DNA from: Larkinella punicea
GTDB lineage: Bacteria; Bacteroidota; Bacteroidia; Cytophagales; Spirosomataceae
Assembly: GCF_003334855.1 (NCBI RefSeq)
Contig: NZ_QOWE01000014.1
Coordinates: 124,001 to 188,000 of the forward strand
Length of the DNA: 64,000 nt
Reading direction: 5' to 3'
The first letter of the stretch is position 1. Every line of letters starts with the position of its first letter. Shown piece by piece: positions 11,303 through 20,539 of this stretch. The translations under genes and the position numbers were made by a program. The notes beneath the pieces are model-generated. The model had not been told where the DNA came from. It saw only the letters and a program-made list of their open reading frames with translations, and did no database searches.

Positions 11303-12757
11303 ATGGAAAAGGAAATCTTAGAACACGGCTTTAATTTCAACCGGCGTCGCTTCTTATCCCGCTTGAGTTTAGGACTGGGCAGTGCGGCTTTAGGATCGCT
11401 GATGATCCCCGATCTGTTTGGCGGCAACAGTACCGATGAAGAAGGGCTTACGCCCGGCATTCCGCATTTTGCGCCCAAAGCCAAACGCGTCATTTACCTG
11501 TTCCAGAATGGTGCGCCGTCGCAGCAGGAATTGTTTGACTACAAACCCAAGCTCCGGGAAATGCTGGGGCAGGAAATTCCGCCGTCGGTGCGGGGAACAC
11601 AACGACTGACCGGGATGACGGCCAACCAGGCGTCGTTTCCACTGGTGGGTTCATTCGTGAATTTCAAGCAGTACGGTCAGTCGCGGGCGTGGGTGAGTGA
11701 TCTGTTTCCGTATACCGCCAAAATCGTGGATGATCTGTGCATCGTGAAATCCATGTTTACGGAAGCCATCAACCACGATCCGGCGCTGACGTTTCTGCAA
11801 ACCGGCTCGCAGCAGGGCAACCGCCCGAGCATGGGGTCGTGGCTGAGCTACGGGCTGGGCAATGAAAACAAAAACCTGCCGAATTTTACGGTGCTGCTGT
11901 CACGCGGCATCGGCAATGGGCAGGGCGTGTATTCCAAGCTGTGGTCGAACGGTTTTCTGGATTCGATTCATCAGGGCGTGCAGTTCAGCAAGGGCGAAGA
12001 TCCGGTCTTGTACCTGCGCGACCCCGAAGGCATGGACCGGCACGCGCGCCGGGATATGCTGGACAATCTGGCGGAACTCAACGACCTGGCATACCAGGAA
12101 TTTGGAGATCCGGAGATTACCGCTAAGGTAAAGCAATACGAAATGGCGTACCGGATGCAGACGGCGGTTCCGGAAGTAATGGACCTGTCGAAAGAGCCGG
12201 ACGACATCATCAAGCTCTACGGCCCGGACTGCCTGGTGCCCGGCACATTTGCCGCCAACTGCCTGCTGGCCCGGAAGTTATCCGAAAACGGCGTGCGGTT
12301 TGTGCAGTTGTATCACCAGGGCTGGGATCAGCACGGCAACCTGCCGTTCGAAATTGCCAAACAGGCCAAGGACGTCGATCAGGCGTCGGCGGCTCTGGTG
12401 ACCGACCTCAAACAACGCGGTTTGCTGGACGAAACGCTGGTGATCTGGGGCGGTGAATTTGGGCGTACCAGCTACACGCAGGGCAAGCTCACGGCCGATA
12501 ACTACGGTCGCGATCACCACCCGCGCTGCTTCACGATCTGGATGGCCGGGGGCGGTATCAAACCCGGAATGGTGTACGGCGAGACGGATGAACTGGGCTA
12601 TAACATCGCGCAGAACCCGGTCCACGTCCATGATTTTCAGGCCACGGTTTTGCACCAGTTGGGCCTGAATCACGAGAAGTTGATTTTCAAACACCTGGGT
12701 CGCCGGTACCGTTTGACGGATGTTTCCGGCAAAGTGGTCCGGGATATTTTGGCGTAA
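11303..12757 (+). CDS. DUF1501 family Tat-exported protein, copy 1
   Basis: A 484-residue protein of the DUF1501 family (PF07394), related to the alkaline phosphatase/sulfatase fold. The N-terminus has a twin-arginine signal (FNRRRFLSRLSLGLG), implying export of a folded, possibly metal-loaded protein. Conserved segments include YLFQNGAPSQQE, VIWGGEFGRT and DHHPRCFTIWMAGGG, where acidic and His residues would bind metal. The ATG at 11303 is preferred; a GTG at 11297 overlapping the upstream stop would add two residues. It forms the usual pair with a DUF1553 protein and probably works with it on a periplasmic substrate (inference). Copy 2 lies at 24554-26011. Confidence 0.92.
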   Translation: MEKEILEHGFNFNRRRFLSRLSLGLGSAALGSLMIPDLFGGNSTDEEGLTPGIPHFAPKAKRVIYLFQNGAPSQQELFDYKPKLREMLGQEIPPSVRGTQRLTGMTANQASFPLVGSFVNFKQYGQSRAWVSDLFPYTAKIVDDLCIVKSMFTEAINHDPALTFLQTGSQQGNRPSMGSWLSYGLGNENKNLPNFTVLLSRGIGNGQGVYSKLWSNGFLDSIHQGVQFSKGEDPVLYLRDPEGMDRHARRDMLDNLAELNDLAYQEFGDPEITAKVKQYEMAYRMQTAVPEVMDLSKEPDDIIKLYGPDCLVPGTFAANCLLARKLSENGVRFVQLYHQGWDQHGNLPFEIAKQAKDVDQASAALVTDLKQRGLLDETLVIWGGEFGRTSYTQGKLTADNYGRDHHPRCFTIWMAGGGIKPGMVYGETDELGYNIAQNPVHVHDFQATVLHQLGLNHEKLIFKHLGRRYRLTDVSGKVVRDILA

Positions 12758-12799
12758 TCAGTACCCTACTATTCCTAACCCACTGGATTCCTTGTTGTG

Positions 12800-14971
12800 A
12801 TGACTAAAAAGGTCAAAAGTCTGGCCGAGCAGGCGTTGTTTGCTTCTGCCGTTTTTATTCTGTTCCTGCTGTTTTTTGAGAGTAAAATCGTGGTGCCGAC
12901 CTGGGTGCAGCCCGTCGGGCGAATGCACCCGCTTTTCCTCCATTTCCCCATCGTGATCCTGTTGCTGGCGATGGCAATGGAAATTTTTCGCTTCAATGCG
13001 TCCTACGCCACGAACGAATTTTACCGGGGCTTTCTGTCTAATCTGCTGCTGGTAGGCGTTTTGTCGGCTGGCATTACGGTCATCATGGGCCTGTTTCTGT
13101 CCAAAGAAGACGGCTATACCGGGGAGGTCTTGCAGTGGCACAAATGGTCGGGCGTCAGCCTGTTTTATCTTTCGGCGCTTATTTACTGGAGTCGGAACCG
13201 GGACTGGTACCAGGCCACGGTAGCCAAATCGGGTGCCATTCTGGCCGTTGTTTTCCTGATTGGCGCGGGACATTACGGGGCGGTTTTAACGCACGGCGAC
13301 AACTTCATTACCGGGCCGATCAGCAACCCGACCGTTGAACCGGTGGCACTCGATCAGGCGCTGGTTTTCGATCACGTCATTCAACCCATTTTCCAGCAAA
13401 AGTGCATCAGTTGCCACAATCCGGAGAAACTGAAAGGCGAACTGAACATGGCCAACGTCGATGCCCTGCTGAAAGGCGGCAAATCCGGCAAACTGTTCAA
13501 AGCCGGTTTTCCCGAACAGAGCCTGTTGCTCCAGCGCATCCACCTGCCGATGGAAGAGAAAAAACACATGCCGCCGACGGGTAAAACCCAATTGACGGAC
13601 AACGAAATCACGCTGCTGGCGCTCTGGGTGAAAAGCAAACCGGATTTCAAGAAAAAGGTCATTGACTTGCCGCCCACCGATTCGTTACGGCGCATTGCTG
13701 CCACCCTGCTCAAACCCGCCGAACGGCAGGAGGTGGTCTATGAATTCGATGCGGCTGACGAAGAAACCGTTCAGAAGCTCAACAACGATTACCGGACCAT
13801 TGCCCCCCTGGCCCGGGAGTCACCAGCGTTAGCGGTCAATCTCTACAACCGGAACACCTATTCCGTGGATAAACTGAAGGAACTGAGCGACATCAAACAA
13901 CAGGTCGTTTCCCTGAGCCTGAACAAACTGCCGGTTAAAGATGCGGATTTGAAAACGATTGCCCAGTTTGAAAACCTGCAAAAGCTGGACCTAAATTTCA
14001 CCGACATTACCGGAAAAGACCTGAAAGAACTCGCGGCCCTGAAACACCTCAACACCCTGACCTTATCGGGCACCAAAGTGACGTATGCCGACTTGCAAAA
14101 ACAGATCGGCGATTTCAAGAGCCTGAAAACCATCTCGCTCTGGGAAACCAAACTGTCGGTTTCGGAGATTCAGCAATTGCAGAAAGCCAATCGAAATATC
14201 GCGTTTATTGCCGGGTTTAAGGACGACGGCAAAAACCCGATTACGCTGAACCCTCCGCAGATTAAAAACAGTTCAACAATCTTCGACAAACCGACGGCCC
14301 TGCAACTGAAGCACCCGATCAAAGGCGTTCAGATTCGATTCACCACCGACGGCACCGAGCCCGACAGCGTCAACTCCCCGGTTTTCAACAACCAGACGGT
14401 TTTGACGGACATGACGACCATCAAGGCCCGGGCGTTTAAAGATGGCTGGTTTGGCAGCAGCACGGCCACCTTCGACTTTTACAAGAGTGCTTACAAACCC
14501 GACAGCGTGACGCTGTTGCTGCCACTCAATCGCGTTCACCAGGCGGAGGGGGCCAAGTCGCTGTTTGACAAAAAACTCGGTACTTTCAATGCCAACAGCC
14601 CGGCCTGGGCCAACAACTGGACGGGCGTCCGCAACAACGACATGGTGCTGGTGGCGGAATATAAAAAACCGGTTACGGTTTCCTCCGTGGCCCTGCGCAT
14701 CATGGTGGAAGAAGCTACCGGTATTTTTCCGCCGGGCACCGTCGAAATCTGGGGGGGAGACAGCCGCGACAAGATGAAACTGCTCTCGACGGTCAAGCCG
14801 AAAATGCCCGCCAAAGGCGAAACGCCGTCGATCCCGAACGTAACCTGCACCTTCAAACCGCAATCGCTGGCTTACATCAAAGTGGTCGCCAAACCGTGTA
14901 CGCTGCCAGAATGGCACGGCGGCAAAGGCAAACCGGGGCTGGTGCTGGTGGATGAGATGTTTGTAAATTAA
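12800..14971 (+). CDS. Membrane protein with c-type heme site, leucine-rich repeats and Fn3-associated domain
   Basis: A 723-residue mosaic. An N-terminal membrane region (about residues 10-165) has four to five hydrophobic segments and the motif MHPLFLHFPI seen in DUF2231-like proteins. A PSCyt1-like cytochrome domain follows, with KCISCHNPEKLKGEL (C202, C205, H206) and a later H-M-P-P that could give the Met ligand. Leucine-rich repeats span about 350-480, then an Fn3-associated/chitobiase-like domain at about 505-565 (IRFTTDGTEPD), and a beta-rich C-terminus. It probably accepts electrons at the membrane from the cytochrome/DUF1553 partners (inference). It is 42 bp after the DUF1501 gene. 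No second copy exists beside the duplicated pair. Confidence 0.8.
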   Translation: MTKKVKSLAEQALFASAVFILFLLFFESKIVVPTWVQPVGRMHPLFLHFPIVILLLAMAMEIFRFNASYATNEFYRGFLSNLLLVGVLSAGITVIMGLFLSKEDGYTGEVLQWHKWSGVSLFYLSALIYWSRNRDWYQATVAKSGAILAVVFLIGAGHYGAVLTHGDNFITGPISNPTVEPVALDQALVFDHVIQPIFQQKCISCHNPEKLKGELNMANVDALLKGGKSGKLFKAGFPEQSLLLQRIHLPMEEKKHMPPTGKTQLTDNEITLLALWVKSKPDFKKKVIDLPPTDSLRRIAATLLKPAERQEVVYEFDAADEETVQKLNNDYRTIAPLARESPALAVNLYNRNTYSVDKLKELSDIKQQVVSLSLNKLPVKDADLKTIAQFENLQKLDLNFTDITGKDLKELAALKHLNTLTLSGTKVTYADLQKQIGDFKSLKTISLWETKLSVSEIQQLQKANRNIAFIAGFKDDGKNPITLNPPQIKNSSTIFDKPTALQLKHPIKGVQIRFTTDGTEPDSVNSPVFNNQTVLTDMTTIKARAFKDGWFGSSTATFDFYKSAYKPDSVTLLLPLNRVHQAEGAKSLFDKKLGTFNANSPAWANNWTGVRNNDMVLVAEYKKPVTVSSVALRIMVEEATGIFPPGTVEIWGGDSRDKMKLLSTVKPKMPAKGETPSIPNVTCTFKPQSLAYIKVVAKPCTLPEWHGGKGKPGLVLVDEMFVN

Positions 14972-15036
14972 AACAGGCCAGTCGAAACACGCACATTTTC
15001 AAGTGTTTAGAACCGCATGTTAATGGGTAATGGCAT

Positions 15037-15642
15037 ATGGATCAGAAGAAACACCCCCTCAATCGACCCGCAGAACTTGTTGTATGGCAACAGTTTCTGT
15101 CTGGCGATACTGTGGCTTTTGCCTATCTGATGTCTTCTCATTTTCAGGTTCTGTTTCGGTATGGGAGTAAATTTTCGAAAGACAAGGAGTTTGTCAAGGA
15201 CTGCATTCAGGACCTGTTTCTGATCATTTGGGAACGTCGTGACCGACTCAATTCGGAGGTTGCGGTGAAGCCCTACCTGATGGCCTCGCTCCGTCGGCTG
15301 ATGAACCGCAGCGGCCAATCCCGAACCGGTTTATCGAATGAAATTCCCGGCGAAAACCAGGAGGGCTTTGACATTGAATATTCGGTCGAAGAGGAGTACA
15401 TTGAACAGGAAAGCGTCCGGGTCATCACCCAGCGTTTCAAAAAGCTGCTGGATGAACTTCCCAAAAGGCAGAAGGAAGTCATTTATCTAAAATTCTTTCA
15501 GGAAATGGACCGTAACCAGATTTCGGAGGTGATGGACATTTCTCCCCAAACGGTATCCAATCTGCTTCAGATTGCCATCAGACAGCTAAAGGAATACTGG
15601 AAAGTGGAACTCTTGACGCTGCTTCTGGTCCATTTTTACTGA
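15037..15642 (+). CDS. ECF-type RNA polymerase sigma factor (Bacteroidetes sigma-70 family)
   Basis: A 201-residue sigma factor. Region 2 covers about residues 20-85 (FSKDKEFVKDCIQDLFLIIW), the acidic linker follows, and region 4 covers about 140-195 (LPKRQKEVIYLKFF, then the helix-turn-helix ISEVMDISPQTVSNLLQIA). Domain 3 is absent, as in ECF factors. It is followed by a FecR anti-sigma gene and a SusC with an STN domain, the standard trans-envelope signalling set. It should direct RNA polymerase to the SusCD promoter when the glycan receptor is occupied. Confidence 0.93.
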   Translation: MDQKKHPLNRPAELVVWQQFLSGDTVAFAYLMSSHFQVLFRYGSKFSKDKEFVKDCIQDLFLIIWERRDRLNSEVAVKPYLMASLRRLMNRSGQSRTGLSNEIPGENQEGFDIEYSVEEEYIEQESVRVITQRFKKLLDELPKRQKEVIYLKFFQEMDRNQISEVMDISPQTVSNLLQIAIRQLKEYWKVELLTLLLVHFY

Positions 15643-15754
15643 TAAGCGGACCAGTCCAATTGGCAACATTCTATTTTTTTTCAAAATAATTCTAATTCTT
15701 TTGGTATCGCGGCTGTGATTTCGTCTATCGTATGATATAGATGCACAGGTAGGT

Positions 15755-16882
15755 ATGGATCAGTACAGAAGTTTCAAAACCGGCGATTTTGTCTGGGATC
15801 CTTTTTTCCGGCAGTGGGTTCTTGCGCCCACCAGCGAGACGGATTTCTTCTGGAATCGATGGATGCAGGAAAACCCGGACCGCACCGACCGGATTCACGA
15901 GGCCCGAACCGTCGTGCTGTCTCTTCAGGTAAAAGAACCTACGCTGCCCGCACACGAAATTGAGCAGGTTGTCAAATCGACGATTTCCAGAATCAATCAG
16001 TCGTCATCCTCAACTCCGGAATACAGGCAGCGTCCTTTACCGGTTTATAACCGTAGCTGGTTCCGGGTGGCCGCGTCGGTCAGCCTTATTCTGCTGGCCG
16101 GTTGGCTGACTCTCCCCTATTTCCGTTCCGAGGGGCCTTCCACCCAGTTGGATTCGCCCTTCACGATTGCCAAAAATCAGACATCGGCCGTTACCGATAC
16201 CGCGAATACATCATCCCAACCGGTGGTGATCCACCTCGACGATGGCAGTACTGTTACCCTCGCGCCCGCCAGCCGGATTCACTACGCCAAAAACTTTTCA
16301 ACCCCCAAACGGGAAGTCTACCTCAACGGAGAAGCTTTTTTTGAAGTCGCCAAAGATCCGGCCCATCCTTTTTTGGTTTATGCAAACGGACTAATTACCA
16401 AAGTTTTAGGAACCAGTTTTACGGTAAAAGCCTACGAAAGTTCGCGGGAAGTGATCGTTGAAGTGAAAACCGGACGCGTTTCGGTGTTTGCCCAGTCGGA
16501 TCCCAAAGCAAAGGAGAAAGCCATCAACCGCGAACTGGAAGGAGTCGTTCTTTCCCCCAATCAGAAAATTGTGTACAAAACGGACGAAGTACGGATGCGA
16601 AAGACCCTGGTGGAAAAACCCGTGTTGCTCAAGACCGTTGTTCAGCCTTCGTTTCACTTTGAAGACAAACCCGTGAGCGAAGTTTTTGCTGCGCTCGAAA
16701 AAGCCTACGGTGTTCCGATCATTTATGACAGAGACCTGATGATGGATTGCCCCTTAACGGCTTCCCTGGACAGTATGGCATTATATGATCAGCTAACCAT
16801 TATCTGTAAAGCCGTTGAGGCCCGGTATGAGCTGGTGGAAGGGCAAATTGTTATTCACGGCAAGGGATGTAAAACGAATTAA
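15755..16882 (+). CDS. FecR-family anti-sigma factor
   Basis: A 375-residue single-pass inner-membrane protein. The cytoplasmic part (about 1-100) is Trp/Asp-rich (FVWDPFFRQWV), followed by a membrane segment near residues 107-126 (FRVAASVSLILLAGWLTLPYF). The periplasmic FecR domain (about 150-260) contains LDDGSTVTLAPAS and REVYLNGEAFFEVAKD, and a DUF4974 domain forms the C-terminus (FEDKPVSEVFAALEKAYGV). It holds the upstream ECF sigma factor inactive until contacted by the STN domain of the SusC receptor. The gap from the sigma gene is 112 bp. Confidence 0.94.
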   Translation: MDQYRSFKTGDFVWDPFFRQWVLAPTSETDFFWNRWMQENPDRTDRIHEARTVVLSLQVKEPTLPAHEIEQVVKSTISRINQSSSSTPEYRQRPLPVYNRSWFRVAASVSLILLAGWLTLPYFRSEGPSTQLDSPFTIAKNQTSAVTDTANTSSQPVVIHLDDGSTVTLAPASRIHYAKNFSTPKREVYLNGEAFFEVAKDPAHPFLVYANGLITKVLGTSFTVKAYESSREVIVEVKTGRVSVFAQSDPKAKEKAINRELEGVVLSPNQKIVYKTDEVRMRKTLVEKPVLLKTVVQPSFHFEDKPVSEVFAALEKAYGVPIIYDRDLMMDCPLTASLDSMALYDQLTIICKAVEARYELVEGQIVIHGKGCKTN

Positions 16883-17129
16883 AGCGTACCTGTCAAGCGG
16901 GTTTATAAACTGGCTGAATTCTTTTTCTGATCGTAATAACCTAAACCCTTAAAAACTTTATGCGGTATGATGACCCCAAAAACCTGCAATCTGAAAAGGT
17001 GCCGGGCTGAGTTCGTTCGGTCCGGTTAAATCCCAACGCTTTCTTTCAAAACTGCTTTTCATGCTACTCCCCGAAAAAGGGGAGCCGGGACAACTATTGC
17101 CTGTTCAAACTCCTATACCCTTAACTTTT
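16883..17129 (+). promoter_or_regulatory. SusC leader region with a short hairpin
   Basis: A 247-bp leader lies between fecR and the susC-type gene. It holds a perfect 6-bp stem, CTCCCC against GGGGAG (17067-17084), 46 bp before the start codon. The region is where an ECF-dependent promoter would be expected, but I cannot name its boxes. An in-frame ATG at 17061 overlaps the hairpin and is unlikely to be the start. Confidence 0.35.
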
Positions 17130-20100
17130 ATGAAAAAACCCATACAGATTCAACCGTTCGTCTGTCGAATCTTCTGCCGAACCCTGGGTCTCACGGCGAT
17201 TCAGACCTTGTTCGCTTTTTGCTTTGCCGGACTGGGCTACGCCAGCGACGGCGTAGCCCAGTCGCTTCTTAATCAGAAAATTACGGTCAGAGCGCAGGAA
17301 ATGGAGATAAAAAAAGTACTGAGCCAGGTGGAACGGCAGGTAGACGTCCGTTTTGTGTTTAGCTCGAAACTGATTCAATCCAGCCGAAAAATCACCCTTT
17401 CTGCCGAGAACCAACCGCTTCAACAGGTGCTCGACCACATCCTGAACCCGCTGGGATTGCAGTATGAACTGACCGGAAAAGTCATTATTATCAGACGCGA
17501 AGAGGTTGCACCGACACCGCTCCCGCCCGTTGGCCAGGTGGCCCCCAAGCGTACGGTTTCCGGAAAAGTGCTCGATGAAACCGGCAAAGGACTGCCCGGT
17601 GTCAGCGTCGTTGTGAAAGGAACGCAGCGGGGTACGATTACGAACGGAGAGGGCGACTTTCAGATGGAAACGGATGACAATGCCACCCTCGTTTTTAGCT
17701 TCGTTGGCTACAAAAGCCAGGAAATGATCGTGGGCAACCAGACCACTTTTTCCATTGCGCTTGCTCCGGAAGACCGGGCGCTGGAAGAAATCGTGGTGGT
17801 GGGCTACGGAACGCAGAAACAGCGGGAAGTTACCGGCTCCATTGCATCACTGCCCGCGGCCCAACTGGAAGACCAGCCGGTGGGTCAGTTGGCTCAAAAG
17901 CTTCAGGGACGGATTGCCGGTGTCCAGATCAACCAGGCTTCGGGAACACCCGGCAGCGGAATGGCCATCCGGATTCGCGGGGCGGCCTCCATCAATGCCG
18001 GTAACACACCCCTGTATGTGGTCGACGGATTTCCGATTGTGGGCGGTATCAACAACATCAACCCCAACGAAATCGAAAATTTCTCCGTCCTGAAAGGCGC
18101 TTCGGCGGCTGCTTTATACGGTTCGCGGGCGGCCAACGGCGTGATTCTGATTACCACGAAACAGGCCAAAGAAGGCCGGACCACCATCCAGTTCAGCGCC
18201 ACCTACGGCATTGCTCAGGTTCCGCAGCGGGGGCGGGCCAAGCTCATGAATGCGAAGGAGTTTTTACAGGACCGGAAGGAAATTTTTGAAGACAAAATTA
18301 AATACGAAGGCTATACCGGCGGCATACCGGAGCTGTATCAAAACCCCGAAGCCTATACCGGAAAAAGCACCGACTGGTATAACGAACTCTTGCAGACGGG
18401 CGGGCAGAACAGCTATAACCTTTCCATTTTATCAAACAAAAACAATTTCAGTTCGGCCACCACCCTCGGCTATTACAAAGAGAAAGGCGTGGTGTTGAAC
18501 ACCAATTACGAGCGGTTTTCCCTGCGGTCCAACAATCAGTACAAGATCAACGACTTTGCCCGGGTCGGCATCAACATTGCCCCAACCTATCAGCGCAGTC
18601 TGAATCAGGAAACCGACGGTTTTTACAGCACGCTCTATTCGGCCATCATTACGCCCCCCATCTTTTCGCCCGATGACAAAAATCCCGACGGTTCTGTCAA
18701 ACTGAGTTTTACCGGACCGGGGCTTTTTACATTTCCGAACTGGAAAAAAACCTTGCTCGAAACCACCAACCGGACCAACTCAACCCGAATTTTGAGCAAT
18801 GCCTACGCCGAGATCGACTTTCTGAAAAATTTCCGGTTTAAAAGCTCCCTCTCGCTGGATCTGGAAAGCCGCAAACAGCGGATTTTCAACCCGTCGACGG
18901 CGGGCGGTATTTTTGCGCCCCCGCCCAAGCTGGCCACCGGCTCCTACGAAACGAATGAATATACCTCGTGGCTGACCGAAAACACCCTCAATTACAGCAA
19001 ATCCTTTGCGACAGACCACCACGTCGAAGCCCTTGTGGGGTATTCGGCCCAACAGTTCCGGCAGGAAACCAATCGGCTCACGGGCACCAGCTTTCCGGAT
19101 GATGCCGTTACCTGGATCGACGCGGCTGCCATCAAAAACGGAAACAGCAACTCAACGGAATGGTCGTTGCTCTCGATGTTTAGCCGGGTGAACTACAACT
19201 ACAAAGGAAAATACCTGTTGGCCGCTTCCATTCGCCGGGATGGCTCATCCCGGTTTGGATCGGCAAACCGCTGGGGTTCTTTCCCCTCCATATCGGCGGG
19301 CTGGATCATTTCAGACGAAGGTTTTGCTCAAAAATGGAGTAGCGTGAGTTACCTGAAATTACGGGCCGAATACGGAGATGCCGGCAATTTTAACATTGGT
19401 AATTACAGCCAGTTTGGCAACATCGTCTCCACTAACTATATGTTCGGAAATGCCCTCGTGCAGGGCCGAAGCCCCAACACGATCGGGAATACCAGCCTGA
19501 CCTGGGAAACCACCACCGGGATGGACATTGGTCTGGATGTGGGGCTGCTGAACGACCGGATTTCGCTGACGGCCGATTATTACAACAAAAGAACCAAGAA
19601 CATGCTGTATCAGGTGGATATTCCGACGGGTACCGGTTTTTCCAACATCCAGGACAACATTGGCGAATTCCATTTCTGGGGGTATGAATTTGGCGCCACC
19701 ACCCGCAATCTGGTTGGTACACTGAAATGGACCAGCGATTTCAATATTTCGTTCAACCGAAACAAGGTCATCAAGTTAGGAACGAATGATACGCCCATCG
19801 GCGGCATCGGCAACTATTCCAGCACGATCTGGAAAACGGAAGTGGGCCATCCAATCGGGCAGTTCTACGGCTATGTGTTCGATGGCATCTACAAAACGCA
19901 GGAGGAGTTTGATTCGCAGCCCAAACACAGCACGTCCAAGGTGGGCACCATGCGCATGAAAGACATCAACGGCGACGGGATCATCAACACTCTGGATAAA
20001 ACGTACATCGGCAACCCCAATCCGAAATTTGTCTATGGCATCAACAATACGTTTGCCTACAAAAACCTGGATCTGAATATTGTGATTTCAGGAGCCTACG

Positions 20101-20519
20101 GCGGAAAGATGTACTATGCGCTGGCAGAATGGACCGAAACACTGGAAGGAATTTTCAATGTCGAAACGTACATGAAAGACCGCTGGCGGTCGCCCGAAAA
20201 CCCCGGTGCCGGAATTGTCGGACGGTCGCTGTCGGGAACCACCGAATTTCCGCGCAATGTACAGGATCGTCTGTCGCTCGATGCGTCGTATTTAACCGTA
20301 AAAAACATCACGCTGGGCTACACCCTGCCGAAAGTTTCGCGCTACATCACCAAATCCCGGATCTTTCTGAGTGTGCAGCAGGCGCTGGTTCTGACCAAAT
20401 ACAAAGGGGCTAATCCGGAAGCCAGTTTCAACGGGTTGAGCGGCCTGAGCGAAGGGGTCGACATCAGTCCGTATCCGGTTCCCCGGACGTTTGCGCTGGG
20501 CCTGAATTTGAATTTTTAA
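17130..20519 (+). CDS. SusC/RagA-type TonB-dependent receptor with STN domain
   Basis: A 1129-residue outer-membrane receptor. Order: signal peptide (about 1-45, ending near YASDGVAQS); STN domain (about 50-110) for signalling to FecR; a carboxypeptidase-regulatory-like domain (about 145-225; KTVSGKVL-like strand then GTQRGTITNGEGDF); the TonB-box-like EEIVVVGYGTQKQREVTGSI; plug (about 240-355) with ALYGSRAANGVILITTK; and a beta barrel ending in L-N-L-N-F. The terminal Phe is typical for Bam-dependent barrels. The start at ATG 17130 gives a normal signal peptide. It imports an oligosaccharide with the SusD partner 20 bp downstream; the ligand is unknown. Confidence 0.95.
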   Translation: MKKPIQIQPFVCRIFCRTLGLTAIQTLFAFCFAGLGYASDGVAQSLLNQKITVRAQEMEIKKVLSQVERQVDVRFVFSSKLIQSSRKITLSAENQPLQQVLDHILNPLGLQYELTGKVIIIRREEVAPTPLPPVGQVAPKRTVSGKVLDETGKGLPGVSVVVKGTQRGTITNGEGDFQMETDDNATLVFSFVGYKSQEMIVGNQTTFSIALAPEDRALEEIVVVGYGTQKQREVTGSIASLPAAQLEDQPVGQLAQKLQGRIAGVQINQASGTPGSGMAIRIRGAASINAGNTPLYVVDGFPIVGGINNINPNEIENFSVLKGASAAALYGSRAANGVILITTKQAKEGRTTIQFSATYGIAQVPQRGRAKLMNAKEFLQDRKEIFEDKIKYEGYTGGIPELYQNPEAYTGKSTDWYNELLQTGGQNSYNLSILSNKNNFSSATTLGYYKEKGVVLNTNYERFSLRSNNQYKINDFARVGINIAPTYQRSLNQETDGFYSTLYSAIITPPIFSPDDKNPDGSVKLSFTGPGLFTFPNWKKTLLETTNRTNSTRILSNAYAEIDFLKNFRFKSSLSLDLESRKQRIFNPSTAGGIFAPPPKLATGSYETNEYTSWLTENTLNYSKSFATDHHVEALVGYSAQQFRQETNRLTGTSFPDDAVTWIDAAAIKNGNSNSTEWSLLSMFSRVNYNYKGKYLLAASIRRDGSSRFGSANRWGSFPSISAGWIISDEGFAQKWSSVSYLKLRAEYGDAGNFNIGNYSQFGNIVSTNYMFGNALVQGRSPNTIGNTSLTWETTTGMDIGLDVGLLNDRISLTADYYNKRTKNMLYQVDIPTGTGFSNIQDNIGEFHFWGYEFGATTRNLVGTLKWTSDFNISFNRNKVIKLGTNDTPIGGIGNYSSTIWKTEVGHPIGQFYGYVFDGIYKTQEEFDSQPKHSTSKVGTMRMKDINGDGIINTLDKTYIGNPNPKFVYGINNTFAYKNLDLNIVISGAYGGKMYYALAEWTETLEGIFNVETYMKDRWRSPENPGAGIVGRSLSGTTEFPRNVQDRLSLDASYLTVKNITLGYTLPKVSRYITKSRIFLSVQQALVLTKYKGANPEASFNGLSGLSEGVDISPYPVPRTFALGLNLNF

Positions 20520-20539
20520 TCGTATCGAAAATCAAAGAC

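Noticed and set aside
17061-17129. Upstream in-frame ATG of the SusC-type gene
   Set aside because: It adds 23 polar residues before a normal signal peptide and overlaps a hairpin in the leader; ATG 17130 is preferred.
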